From an uncultured Chthoniobacterales bacterium (GTDB lineage: Bacteria; Verrucomicrobiota; Verrucomicrobiia; Chthoniobacterales; CAKUMP01), in NCBI GenBank assembly GCA_934667795.1, contig CAKUMP010000019.1, forward strand, positions 1 to 16,540: a DNA stretch of 16,540 nucleotides, read 5' to 3'. Below, piece after piece: positions 8,013-15,579 of the stretch. Below the pieces are notes generated by a model. The model was not told the DNA's origin, ran no database searches, and was given only the letters and a program-made list of their open reading frames with translations. Position 1 is the stretch's first letter, and each line of letters opens with the position of its first letter. Position numbers and translations under genes: made by a program.

Positions 8013-10054
8013 ACAATATGAGATTCCATTTTCTTCCAGCCGTCAGGTAATTCCCTGGCAAGAATTCCCGAAGCAAGTGACATTTTCGTGGGAACTTCCG
8101 GATATTTTTCCTTGTCAGAAATATCCTCCGTCTGGCTCTTCCCTGGAATCTCCAGCGATTTATCAATTTCCCGTGGCAATCCGAACGTATCACAACTTGC
8201 TGCCACAAAGCGACAATATACAGGGATGGCAATATTTTTTTTAAGCAGATCGTCCAATGCCAACATGGCGCCACCTCCTCCGATAGCAGCGACCCCACCA
8301 ATTCCAAGAATGCCCAGCAATTGCACTGTAGAAGATGTAAGAATGACAGCGGAAACACCAAGATCCACCAAAGCCAGACATGCGGTCATAAGTCCTAATA
8401 ACAGAATTACGGGAGCAGCAGCGGCAATGGCTACACGCTTCCATACAGGAATCCCTTTCCATATTTGCTGCGTTTCACGATCCAAATCCTGATCAGAAAG
8501 ATCATTCTTGCTTTCTATTTTTTGCAAAGCTTGTTTCCACGCTGCTTCCAGCTCTCTGTCACTTACGTCACCAAAATCAATGCCATAAGTTTTTGCATGT
8601 TTCATAAAATCGTCCGGTTGAAAAAATTCTTTCCCACGACGATTTTGAAATTTCCCTTTTACCTTTTCTACTTGTTCATAGCCCGCCTGTTGAGGATTTC
8701 CGACATTTTTCCATATCTTGTGCACCTCATCCCATCGCGCTCTTATCCGTGTTTGAAACTCCATTGCCGCTCGATTTGCTGATAGTGCGGGTTTTGCCCA
8801 CCAGGGAGCAGTTCGATTCAGACTTTCCGAAATATTTTTCAATAAGACAGCCGTAAAAGGAATCTTCAATTCTCCTGTTTTATCGGTCATCTGCTCCTCC
8901 AGAAAATTTATCAGGTCATGATGTTTTTTTTGTAATGCCATCCGATCCACTTCACAAATTTCCTGAATGATTCTACGCGTGTGTTGTAACTCTGTGTGAA
9001 GTGATCTTTTTTTATCCTGTATAGCTTGCGCCCAAAGGATTTCGGCATCAAATTCTTGTAAAGAAATGGGTAACATTCGCTCTGTAGTGATGCCCTCCGC
9101 TTCGTTCTTTCCTTTTTCTGGTGATACTTTAAAAAACCAGGGAAAATCTTCTCGGATTTTCGCATTTTTCGCAGCCTCGTGAGGCAATACGTCCTCGCTA
9201 CCTATCACATCGAAATCATAAGCCGCAAAAATTCCGGTAGCACCAAGCATCCTTTGCATCCCCTGAACATCTTCGTCAGAAATACGTGCTTCTATTTCTG
9301 AATCCTTTTTACGAATTTTATTAATCAATAAATATTTTGGCCGATCGGCAAGTTGCTCGTTTAAGATATTCGCCAGACCCTGCAATCTGTCTGCACGCAT
9401 ATCCTGGGTATCCACAAGATAGAGGACTCCATGAATCAGTTTTACTGATTTCTCAACCATCGCCAATCGCTCTTTCAACGGATTCCCGTCAGTGGAACTT
9501 TCAACATCGGGACAATCCAGCAGACAAATATTAAGCGCATCAAGCTGCTCATCAAATGCAACCAGAGGAATCTCTATCCGACTTGCCACACCATATTGTT
9601 CCTTCGCCTTATCGGGTTCCTCTGAAAGAAATTCCATTTGATTTCCAAAAACGCTCGTCAGTTGGCTTTCAATAGAATTCCAGATATCCTGACTTCCATT
9701 CCGATCATCCCAGCTTTTTGGAAGCCAGAACACAAACCGGTTTGTTGCTTCATGATTTCGAATGCCTGTTAAAACTCTTTCTGCGTTATCAGCAGAAAGT
9801 AAACTTGCTACACAACTGGACTTCCCCCCGTTCATTGAGCCCATGACTGCGATAATTGGCGCAGGCGCCCTATTTTCCAAGGCTTTCAAGCCTGCAATCA
9901 ACGAATCCAGTCGGCGTATCTGTTCATCTTGTTTCAACAAGAGTAGAGCCGCCTTCAATGAAAGTTCTCCCACGTTCGGCCATTTCTGTCCAAGTACCGG
10001 AACTTTGGAATCACCGATTGCATCTTCCAAAACCTGTGAAATTTTTTGTGCCAT
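8009..10054 (-). CDS. Membrane-anchored dynamin-like GTPase, first gene of the pair
   Basis: A 681-residue P-loop GTPase. G1 is GSMNGGKS (72-79), a G2-like threonine lies at 104 in EATNRFVFW, G3 is DCPDVES (180-186), and the G4 position has NKIR (245-248) without the canonical aspartate. Residues 335-400 and 495-530 are charged and probably helical. A long hydrophobic, glycine/alanine-rich region (about 541-600) can form two membrane passes or a re-entrant hairpin, and is followed by an 80-residue soluble tail. The ATG at 10054 is preceded by AGGAAA almost immediately upstream and by a candidate promoter. Its G1-to-G2 spacing (26 residues) equals that of the downstream GTPase, so the two are probably paralogues working as a hetero-pair. 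I do not recognise a named family. A role in membrane fission/fusion, stress or phage response is inference from architecture. Confidence 0.82.
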   Translation of the reverse strand: MAQKISQVLEDAIGDSKVPVLGQKWPNVGELSLKAALLLLKQDEQIRRLDSLIAGLKALENRAPAPIIAVMGSMNGGKSSCVASLLSADNAERVLTGIRNHEATNRFVFWLPKSWDDRNGSQDIWNSIESQLTSVFGNQMEFLSEEPDKAKEQYGVASRIEIPLVAFDEQLDALNICLLDCPDVESSTDGNPLKERLAMVEKSVKLIHGVLYLVDTQDMRADRLQGLANILNEQLADRPKYLLINKIRKKDSEIEARISDEDVQGMQRMLGATGIFAAYDFDVIGSEDVLPHEAAKNAKIREDFPWFFKVSPEKGKNEAEGITTERMLPISLQEFDAEILWAQAIQDKKRSLHTELQHTRRIIQEICEVDRMALQKKHHDLINFLEEQMTDKTGELKIPFTAVLLKNISESLNRTAPWWAKPALSANRAAMEFQTRIRARWDEVHKIWKNVGNPQQAGYEQVEKVKGKFQNRRGKEFFQPDDFMKHAKTYGIDFGDVSDRELEAAWKQALQKIESKNDLSDQDLDRETQQIWKGIPVWKRVAIAAAAPVILLLGLMTACLALVDLGVSAVILTSSTVQLLGILGIGGVAAIGGGGAMLALDDLLKKNIAIPVYCRFVAASCDTFGLPREIDKSLEIPGKSQTEDISDKEKYPEVPTKMSLASGILARELPDGWKKMESHIV

Positions 10055-10067
10055 TTTCCTGCTTATA

Positions 10068-10096
10068 GAGATAAATATTCTTCTCTAAAACGTCAA
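10068..10096 (-). promoter_or_regulatory. Candidate promoter of the GTPase operon
   Basis: Read on the minus strand, TTGACG (complement of 10091-10096, five of six -35 matches) is followed after 17 bases by TATCTC (complement of 10068-10073, three of six -10 matches). The predicted leader is only a few bases long before the ATG at 10054. The weak -10 makes this tentative. Confidence 0.3.
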
Positions 10097-10129
10097 GGCT
10101 GCGTGTTCATGGCAATCAGCAGCAGCAAT

Positions 10130-10177
10130 CGCATCCATTCCAGATGGATGCGTATTTTATCTTTTATTTTTGAATTA
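10130..10177 (+). terminator. Terminator-like hairpin with T-rich tail on the + strand
   Basis: CGCATCCAT (10130-10138), a 5-base loop, and its exact complement ATGGATGCG (10144-10152) form a 9-bp stem, followed by a T-rich stretch to 10177. In this orientation it would end a + strand transcript, yet both flanking genes run on the minus strand. On the minus strand the stem is not followed by T residues, so it is not a murA terminator. It may end an unannotated + strand RNA or act as a structured element in the minus-strand leader region. Confidence 0.4.
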
Positions 10178-10194
10178 CGACATAACTACCAGAT

Positions 10195-10218
10195 TGCCTG
10201 TCTGTGACAGCATTTTTT
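10195..10218 (+). terminator. Second + strand hairpin followed by six T residues
   Basis: CTGTC (10198-10202), loop TGT, GACAG (10206-10210), extended by two further pairs across a single bulged C, then TTTTTT at 10213-10218. The stem is short, so stability is marginal. It has the same orientation as the hairpin at 10130 and the same problem: no + strand gene lies immediately before it. The rest of the 205-bp gap between murA and the GTPase gene shows no convincing reading frame. Confidence 0.3.
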
Positions 10219-10259
10219 GATATTTTGTAATATGAGAAAAATGTGCTGAGTAGCTTCTC

Positions 10260-11519
10260 TTACGTTTTACTGCGTCGGATATCGGCACCGATTCCGCGCA
10301 GTTTATCGTCGATTTGTTCATATCCGCGGTCGATATGATAGACACGGTTAATTTCTGTCACGCCTTCTGCGCTCAAGCCTGCGAGCACCAGGGCGGCGGA
10401 AGCACGTAAATCACTTGCCATCACGGGTGCACCGCTCAAGGGGTTTCCGCCTTTGATAATCGCACTGGCACTTTCTATTTCAATATTCGCACCCATTCGT
10501 TTCAATTCTGCGATATGCATGAAACGTTGAGGAAAAATATATTCCGTTACCACACTGACGCCCTGAGTTTCGCAAAGCAACGCACAGAATTGTGCCTGCA
10601 TATCCGTTGGAAACCCAGGATAAGGTTCCGTGGTAAGCGTCAACTCTTTCCGCACACTCCCCGAACGCACACGGACATGATCTGTCCCAATCGTCAATTC
10701 ATGCCCATTTTCAATCAGTGCATTTGTAACTTCTACTAAATGTCCGGGATTCATACGTTGCACGCAGACATCTTCTCCGGCCATCGCTGCGGCCACCAGA
10801 AATGTCCCGGCTTCAATTCGATCAGGAATCACTTCATGCTGCGTTCCATGTAACTCTTCCACCCCCTCAATTGTAATCGTTGGGGTTCCGGCACCTGTGA
10901 TTTTTGCGCCCATGGAATTTAAAAAATTCGCCAGATCCACCACTTCCGGTTCGCAGGCGGCACCTTCAATCACGGTTGTTCCTTTTGCCAATACGGCAGC
11001 CATCATGACATTATCTGTCCCTAAAACCGTCGAACCATGTTTGCCATACAAATTAATTTCACTTCCGCGTAATTCTTTGGCAGTAACCAAAACATCTCCG
11101 CCCTTCACCTGTACTTCAGCACCCAGTGCTTCGAACCCGCGCAAATGCAAATCAATAGGACGGTCACCGATCACACAGCCACCGGGCAAGGAAACATTCG
11201 CTTCCCCCTCCCGTGCCAGCAAGGGGCCAATAATACAAACGGAAGCACGCATTTTCCGCACAATATCATACGACGCTTCCGTCCGGATTTTTTCTGCACG
11301 GATGGTCACCACTCCACTTGCCCGTTCCACTTCTGCACCTAATTGCGTCAATATCTGCAACATGTAATGCACATCACTCAAATCGGGAACACGTCGGATC
11401 ACGCATGTTTCCTTCGTTAACAAACATGCCGCTAAAATGGGAAGTGCCGAGTTCTTGGAGCCACTTACACGCACATTTCCATTTAACTTATGCCCACCAT
11501 ATACTAAAATTTTATCCAT
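10260..11519 (-). CDS. murA: UDP-N-acetylglucosamine 1-carboxyvinyltransferase
   Basis: A 419-residue protein matching MurA over its full length. It transfers enolpyruvate from phosphoenolpyruvate to UDP-GlcNAc, the first committed cytoplasmic step of peptidoglycan synthesis. Visible landmarks are SGSKNSALPILAA (19-31) with the substrate-binding Lys22-Asn23, and LPGGCVIGDRPIDLH (111-125), in which Cys115 is the catalytic residue, the target of fosfomycin in sensitive enzymes (not the Asp variant of resistant species). A second conserved part, YPGFPTDMQAQ, lies in the C-terminal half. The ATG at 11519 overlaps the end of prmC by eight bases, so it is most likely translated as the last gene of the prfA-prmC-murA operon. 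No convincing minus-strand terminator is visible after the stop. Confidence 0.97.
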   Translation of the reverse strand: MDKILVYGGHKLNGNVRVSGSKNSALPILAACLLTKETCVIRRVPDLSDVHYMLQILTQLGAEVERASGVVTIRAEKIRTEASYDIVRKMRASVCIIGPLLAREGEANVSLPGGCVIGDRPIDLHLRGFEALGAEVQVKGGDVLVTAKELRGSEINLYGKHGSTVLGTDNVMMAAVLAKGTTVIEGAACEPEVVDLANFLNSMGAKITGAGTPTITIEGVEELHGTQHEVIPDRIEAGTFLVAAAMAGEDVCVQRMNPGHLVEVTNALIENGHELTIGTDHVRVRSGSVRKELTLTTEPYPGFPTDMQAQFCALLCETQGVSVVTEYIFPQRFMHIAELKRMGANIEIESASAIIKGGNPLSGAPVMASDLRASAALVLAGLSAEGVTEINRVYHIDRGYEQIDDKLRGIGADIRRSKT

Positions 11520-12366
11520 AACTTCCTAATACAAACCGTTCAATTCCGTGATAATCCTGCTCTACCGATACAGAGGAGAAATTATTTTGAAGCAGATGGC
11601 ATACCGCGTCCGCCTGATTATGCCCAATTTCCAAAGCAATTCCGCCATTTTTCTGTAAAACTCCCGGGGCCTGCTCGATCAGCCGTTGGATCAGATCCAG
11701 TCCTTCCACGCCACCATCCAGCGCCGAATGCGGGTCATGCTGTACCTCCGTCGCCAGCGTTGCAATCTGATCCGTGGGAATATATGGCAAATTTGCCACG
11801 ATCCAGTTGAATGGTCCGTCCAACCCTTCCAGCAGGTCACCCTGAACAAGCCTCACTTGATCCCTCACCCCCAACTGCTTCGCATTCATCCCGGCTAATT
11901 CCAAAGCCGCTTCCTCTCGATCCACTGCCCATACTTCCAGCCACGGACATTCCAACGCAAGCGTGATCGCAATCACGCCGGAGCCCGTCCCGACATCTAC
12001 CACGCGTTGTCTTTCTCCCGTTTCATTGAACTGCGCTTTTAAACGTTCTAAAACTTTTTCTACCAGTTGCTCCGTCTCCGGACGCGGAACCAACCCTCTT
12101 CCATCACAAATAAATTCTCGCCCAAAAAATTCCACACTTCCCAATAAATGCTGCAGCGGTTCCCCCGCACCACGCCTTTTCACCAATTCCCGCAACGGAC
12201 CTAGTTCTGTTTCCCCCAACGGACGGTCAAATTGCATGTATAATTCCATCCGACGAATCCCCAACACATGAGACAATAAATGCTCCACATTTAAACGCGG
12301 GTTTTCTATTCCGCGTTTTTCAAAATAGCTGGTAGTGGCTTTAATAATCTCAAGAACAGTTTGCAT
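11512..12366 (-). CDS. prmC: Release-factor glutamine methyltransferase
   Basis: PrmC (HemK) N5-methylates the glutamine of the GGQ loop in release factors, using S-adenosylmethionine; its likely substrate PrfA is encoded just upstream. The ATG at 12366 gives 284 residues, the normal family length; a TTG at 12414 would add 16 unconvincing residues. The N-terminal helical domain is followed by PLQHLLG, VPRPETE (93-99) and the SAM-binding VGTGSGV (125-131). The substrate-glutamine motif is NLPY (192-195) rather than the usual NPPY; the NLPY form is familiar from KsgA-type methyltransferases and should be tolerated. The gene ends inside the start of murA (8-base overlap) and begins about 100 bases after the prfA stop, a gap in which I see no terminator. 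Confidence 0.95.
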   Translation of the reverse strand: MQTVLEIIKATTSYFEKRGIENPRLNVEHLLSHVLGIRRMELYMQFDRPLGETELGPLRELVKRRGAGEPLQHLLGSVEFFGREFICDGRGLVPRPETEQLVEKVLERLKAQFNETGERQRVVDVGTGSGVIAITLALECPWLEVWAVDREEAALELAGMNAKQLGVRDQVRLVQGDLLEGLDGPFNWIVANLPYIPTDQIATLATEVQHDPHSALDGGVEGLDLIQRLIEQAPGVLQKNGGIALEIGHNQADAVCHLLQNNFSSVSVEQDYHGIERFVLGSYG

Positions 12367-12468
12367 ATTGCCTGAATTCTTCAGTCTGGCACAACCGCAT
12401 GGTTTTAAAAACAAAATTAATAACCTGCGTCAATCTGCGATAGAAAACAGAAGGGTCGATCCACAAAT

Positions 12469-13548
12469 TTACGATGCCAGATTTGCTTCTTCCAGTTGTT
12501 CTGCCAGATCGGCAGTGCGCAACGATTCAATCATTTCCTGCATATCTCCCTGCATAAATAAATCCAGGTTATGCAATGTCAGAAGAATCCGATGATCTGT
12601 CACCCGGTTTTCCCGGTAGTTATACGTGCGGATTTTTTCCTCGCGTCCGCCGAATCCGATTTGTTTTTTCCGTTGGGCAGCATATTTGGCTTCTTCTTCC
12701 CGTTGTTTTTCTTCCAGCAGGCGAGATCTTAGAATCGACAAAGCTTTTTCCTTATTTTTCTGCTGGCTTCGGCCATCCTGGCATCGGACAATTTTTCCTG
12801 TAGGAATATGCAGAATCTGGACTGCGGAGTCTGTTGTATTGACTCCCTGTCCCCCCGGACCACCTGCGCGACAAACCTCAATACGCAAATCATCCGGTTT
12901 AATTTCCAGATCGACCTCCTCTGCTTCCGGCAAAACGGCTACTGTTGCGGTCGAAGTATGTACCCGTCCCTGTGCTTCCGTTGCCGGAACACGCTGAACA
13001 CGATGCACCCCGCTTTCATATTTCAAATGCCGGAACACGCCATCGCCGGTCACTTTGAAAATAACTTCCTTATATCCGCCTAGATCGGAAACGTTGCTTT
13101 CCAGCATTTCTACCTTCAGCCCCAGGTTTTCCACATAGCGTTGATACATTCGGCACAAATCTCCAGCAAACAAAGCTGCCTCCGTCCCACCTGTCCCGGC
13201 ACGAATTTCCACAATCGCATCCCGGTCTTCATTTGGATCCGGCGGCAACAACAAGATCTGCAACTGTTTTTCCAGTTCCTCCAGCCGAACTTCCAGTTCC
13301 TCATTTTCCAGTTTTGCCATTTCGGCCAATTCCGGATCATCCCCGTCCTGCAACTCTTCATTGTCCTGCAGATTTTTTTTCGTGCGCTTATATTCGCTCC
13401 AGCAATCCACCATCTCCTTCACCCGTGCATGCTCCCGCATCACCTCGCGTGCACGCGCCGGTTGATCATAAAATGCCGGCGACCCGATTTCTGCTTCCAA
13501 CTCTCCAAATCGCGCCACTTTTTTTTCTAATAAAATTTCAAAATCCAT
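12469..13548 (-). CDS. prfA: Peptide chain release factor 1
   Basis: A 359-residue class I release factor. The tripeptide at the anticodon-like site is PAT (188-190), the PxT form that marks RF1 (UAA/UAG reading) as opposed to the SPF of RF2. The catalytic GGQ is at 232-234 within AGGPGGQGVNTTDSA, and the domain 1 coiled region (about 30-110) is intact. No in-frame stop or programmed frameshift of the RF2 type is seen. Its ATG at 13548 has the best ribosome binding site in the window, AAGGAGGG (complement of 13556-13563) with a seven-base gap. It is the first gene of a prfA-prmC-murA operon and has a well-formed promoter. Confidence 0.97.
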   Translation of the reverse strand: MDFEILLEKKVARFGELEAEIGSPAFYDQPARAREVMREHARVKEMVDCWSEYKRTKKNLQDNEELQDGDDPELAEMAKLENEELEVRLEELEKQLQILLLPPDPNEDRDAIVEIRAGTGGTEAALFAGDLCRMYQRYVENLGLKVEMLESNVSDLGGYKEVIFKVTGDGVFRHLKYESGVHRVQRVPATEAQGRVHTSTATVAVLPEAEEVDLEIKPDDLRIEVCRAGGPGGQGVNTTDSAVQILHIPTGKIVRCQDGRSQQKNKEKALSILRSRLLEEKQREEEAKYAAQRKKQIGFGGREEKIRTYNYRENRVTDHRILLTLHNLDLFMQGDMQEMIESLRTADLAEQLEEANLAS

Positions 13549-13588
13549 ATCTCATCCCTCCTTCCAACGCCTCATTCTCATCCAAATA

Positions 13589-13617
13589 ATGCTACAATCC
13601 TGCGTCTATTTTGCCAA
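13589..13617 (-). promoter_or_regulatory. Promoter of the prfA-prmC-murA operon
   Basis: On the minus strand TTGGCA (complement of 13612-13617, five of six -35 matches) is followed after exactly 17 bases by TAGCAT (complement of 13589-13594, four of six -10 matches). Initiation would be about 35 bases upstream of the prfA ATG, leaving room for its strong ribosome binding site. The first bases of the -35 box are part of the T-tract of the upstream rpmE terminator. Confidence 0.55.
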
Positions 13618-13655
13618 AAAAAATGGTGGCCGTTTGGATTTCCATACGGCCACCA
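13612..13655 (-). terminator. Intrinsic terminator downstream of rpmE
   Basis: TGGTGGCCGT (13624-13633) and ACGGCCACCA (13646-13655) form a perfect 10-bp stem, prolonged after one mismatch by TGGA/TCCA inside the loop. On the minus strand it is followed directly by eight T residues (complement of 13616-13623). This is a textbook Rho-independent terminator for rpmE, about 150 bases after its stop. The stretch between (13656-13804) shows no convincing gene. Confidence 0.85.
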
Positions 13656-13804
13656 GAATGATTCATTCGTTTTTATCAATGCCGCAAGGTTCGATCGGTT
13701 TCCTTGCCCGCATTTTGTTACGGTCAGTCCGGATAATCAGATTAAAAAAATTTCAGAATATTTCCAGACGTCATGGGCATGGAGTGCCATCAATGGCCTC
13801 CAGG

Positions 13805-14026
13805 CTACTTTTTCCGTCGGTTTGCGTTTACAGAGCCATAACGGCGTGCAAATTTCTCCACACGTCCGGCGGTATCTACAAATTTTTGTTCTCCCGTAAA
13901 AAACGGATGACAGGCGGCACAAATACCTATTGCAATATTCTTGACTGTTGAACGTGTGGTGTATTCTTGACCACATGCACAGGTTATTTTCGCTTCCACG
14001 TACTCAGGATGAATTTCGGCTTTCAT
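13805..14026 (-). CDS. rpmE: 50S ribosomal protein L31, zinc-binding form
   Basis: A 73-residue protein with the complete L31 pattern: start MKAEIHPEY, CACG (Cys16, Cys18), then ICAACHPFFTG (Cys36, Cys39) and a basic tail. The four cysteines identify the zinc-containing C+ paralogue, as opposed to the cysteine-free form made under zinc limitation. L31 bridges the two ribosomal subunits. The gene has its own promoter and terminator and so is transcribed separately from prfA, although rpmE next to prfA is a common arrangement. The predicted leader is only about 14 bases, leaving a weak AGAGA-like site before the ATG. Confidence 0.97.
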   Translation of the reverse strand: MKAEIHPEYVEAKITCACGQEYTTRSTVKNIAIGICAACHPFFTGEQKFVDTAGRVEKFARRYGSVNANRRKK

Positions 14027-14046
14027 GTTTCTCTAAAAAGTTTGTA

Positions 14047-14075
14047 AATTTAGCTGCATCATGACCAACTGGCAA
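14047..14075 (-). promoter_or_regulatory. Promoter of rpmE
   Basis: On the minus strand TTGCCA (complement of 14070-14075, five of six -35 matches) is followed after 17 bases by TAAATT (complement of 14047-14052, four of six -10 matches), placing transcription start about 14 bases before the rpmE ATG. Architecture and spacing match the prfA promoter, which raises confidence in both. Confidence 0.5.
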
Positions 14076-14134
14076 GAAAAACATTCATAATTTCCACCGA
14101 CATGGCTGTAACGCAAAATTTCAAGGGGGACATC

Positions 14135-15572
14135 ATGCCCTCGTATTACCAGATTAGCAAGAGAAAGTTCCACGAGATTGCAATTCGCGATCATCTTGGC
14201 GCCAAAATCACTTTTGCAGACCTCGAAACACTGTCTCACGCCATTACCCGGCAATTTTCTCTGGATACCTTGCCTCCCCGATCGGTGATTGCTTTACAGT
14301 TGCCGAATCACGCCTGCTGGGTTCCAGTCCTTTTGGCCATTTGGGAAAATAACCATATTGCGGTCCCGGTCGAACCCAGTCTGCCTGCCCCCCGAGCCGC
14401 CCAATTATTCCATTCCGTAGGAGCTTACGGATGCATCCATCAATCACAAACCACTACCTCCCAGTCAGATAACGATACCGACCTGATTAAAAACCTCCAA
14501 TGGACTGCCATTTCTGAATCGGCGTCCTCCCCTTCTGCTCCCACACCTCGACCCGATACGATCCTGATCAAACTCACTTCCGGTACCACCGGATTTCCCG
14601 GGCAATACGAATTTTCCTCCGCTCAACTCCAGACCGATTGCATCCAGATTTGTCAAACCATGGGAATTACGCCTAATGATCTCAATTTTGCAGCCATTCC
14701 ACTTGGACATTCCTATGGATTTGCCTCTGCTGCTTTTTGGAGTCCCGTTGTATTTAACCGATGAAATTCTGCCTTTGAGCGTGCTGCAGGATCTGGAGAA
14801 GTCGCGAGCGACCGTTTTTCCCGGCAACCCTACCCTTTTTCGATCGCTTCTGGCGCTCCCCGAAAACCAGCAGTTACCTTCTTCCCTGCGTTTGTTCATT
14901 TCTGCCGGTGCCCCCCTGCCGCCCGATCTGCAAGACCGTTTTCATGCACGTTTTGGATACAAGATCCACTCCTTTTACGGTGCTTCTGAATGTGGAGGCA
15001 TTGCGTATGATGCATCAGAATGTTTAAATCTCCCCCCCGGCTTTGTGGGACAACCCATGCACGGAGTCAAAACAACACTCTCTTCTCTGGAAAACGACCC
15101 GACGAACGCATCCAGTTTTTTTGAATTAACCCTTTTCAGCGATGCTGTTTGTTCCGGTCCTCTCGGAAAAACGGATTACCCCGGAAGTTTTCAACCCAGT
15201 GATATTCTGGAGGAAATAAAATCCCCTGCCCCCGGATTTCGTATCGCCGGACGCCGTTCTGAAATGATCAATATCGCCGGACGTAAGGTGAGTCCAATTG
15301 TGATCGAAACCGTGCTGCTGCAACTTGAAGGCATCGAACAAGTGGTTGTTTTCAGCATCCCCTCAGCAAGTTCTCGCAATGAGGACATTATCGCCGCAAT
15401 CGTTTCCACGCACGACATCCCACGGAAAACTCTCCTGCAACACTGCCAGACCCATCTCGCTCCCTACGAAATCCCACGACATTTCTGGTCCGTTCCGCAA
15501 ATTCAGGTCGATAACCGTGGAAAAATCAACCGCCAATCCCTCGCACAGAAATTTCAGGATGAGCATACATGA
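14135..15572 (+). pseudogene. AMP-forming acyl ligase (ANL family), frameshifted
   Basis: Two overlapping frames together make one adenylate-forming ligase of about 480 residues, which would activate a carboxylic acid with ATP. Frame one, from the ATG at 14135 (preceded by AAGGGGGA; a longer ATG at 14102 lacks a site), carries the ATP loop TSGTTGFPGQ (148-157, without the usual lysine) and PLGHSYGF, then stops at 14764. The other frame resumes with LPLLLFGVPL at 14721 and carries the later motifs: YGASECGG, the hinge RIAGRRSEMINIAGRKVSP and the C-terminal RGKINRQ with the catalytic-type lysine. The shift is +1. Family members usually have about four residues (such as SNLV) between YGF and LPLL, so a 14-base deletion near 14720 explains both the shift and the missing residues. 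A sequencing error remains possible. Substrate unknown. Confidence 0.85.
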
Positions 15573-15579
15573 AGCTGGC

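Noticed and set aside
6243..10054. Proof of horizontal transfer of the GTPase pair
   Set aside because: The GC difference is modest and from hand-counted sample lines (one GTPase line reached 32/60 and one AsmA line was only 25/60), and no integrase, tRNA, transposase or flanking repeat is visible.
10055..10259. Small gene or minus-strand murA terminator in the gap
   Set aside because: No reading frame with a start site stands out, and no hairpin here is followed by T residues on the minus strand.
12367..12414. N-terminal extension of PrmC from a TTG codon
   Set aside because: The added residues resemble no PrmC N-terminus, whereas the ATG at 12366 yields the normal length and start.
13656..13951. 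A + strand 120-residue open frame covering 13589-13951
   Set aside because: It runs antisense through rpmE and across the prfA promoter and rpmE terminator, has no recognisable motif, and is best explained as chance.
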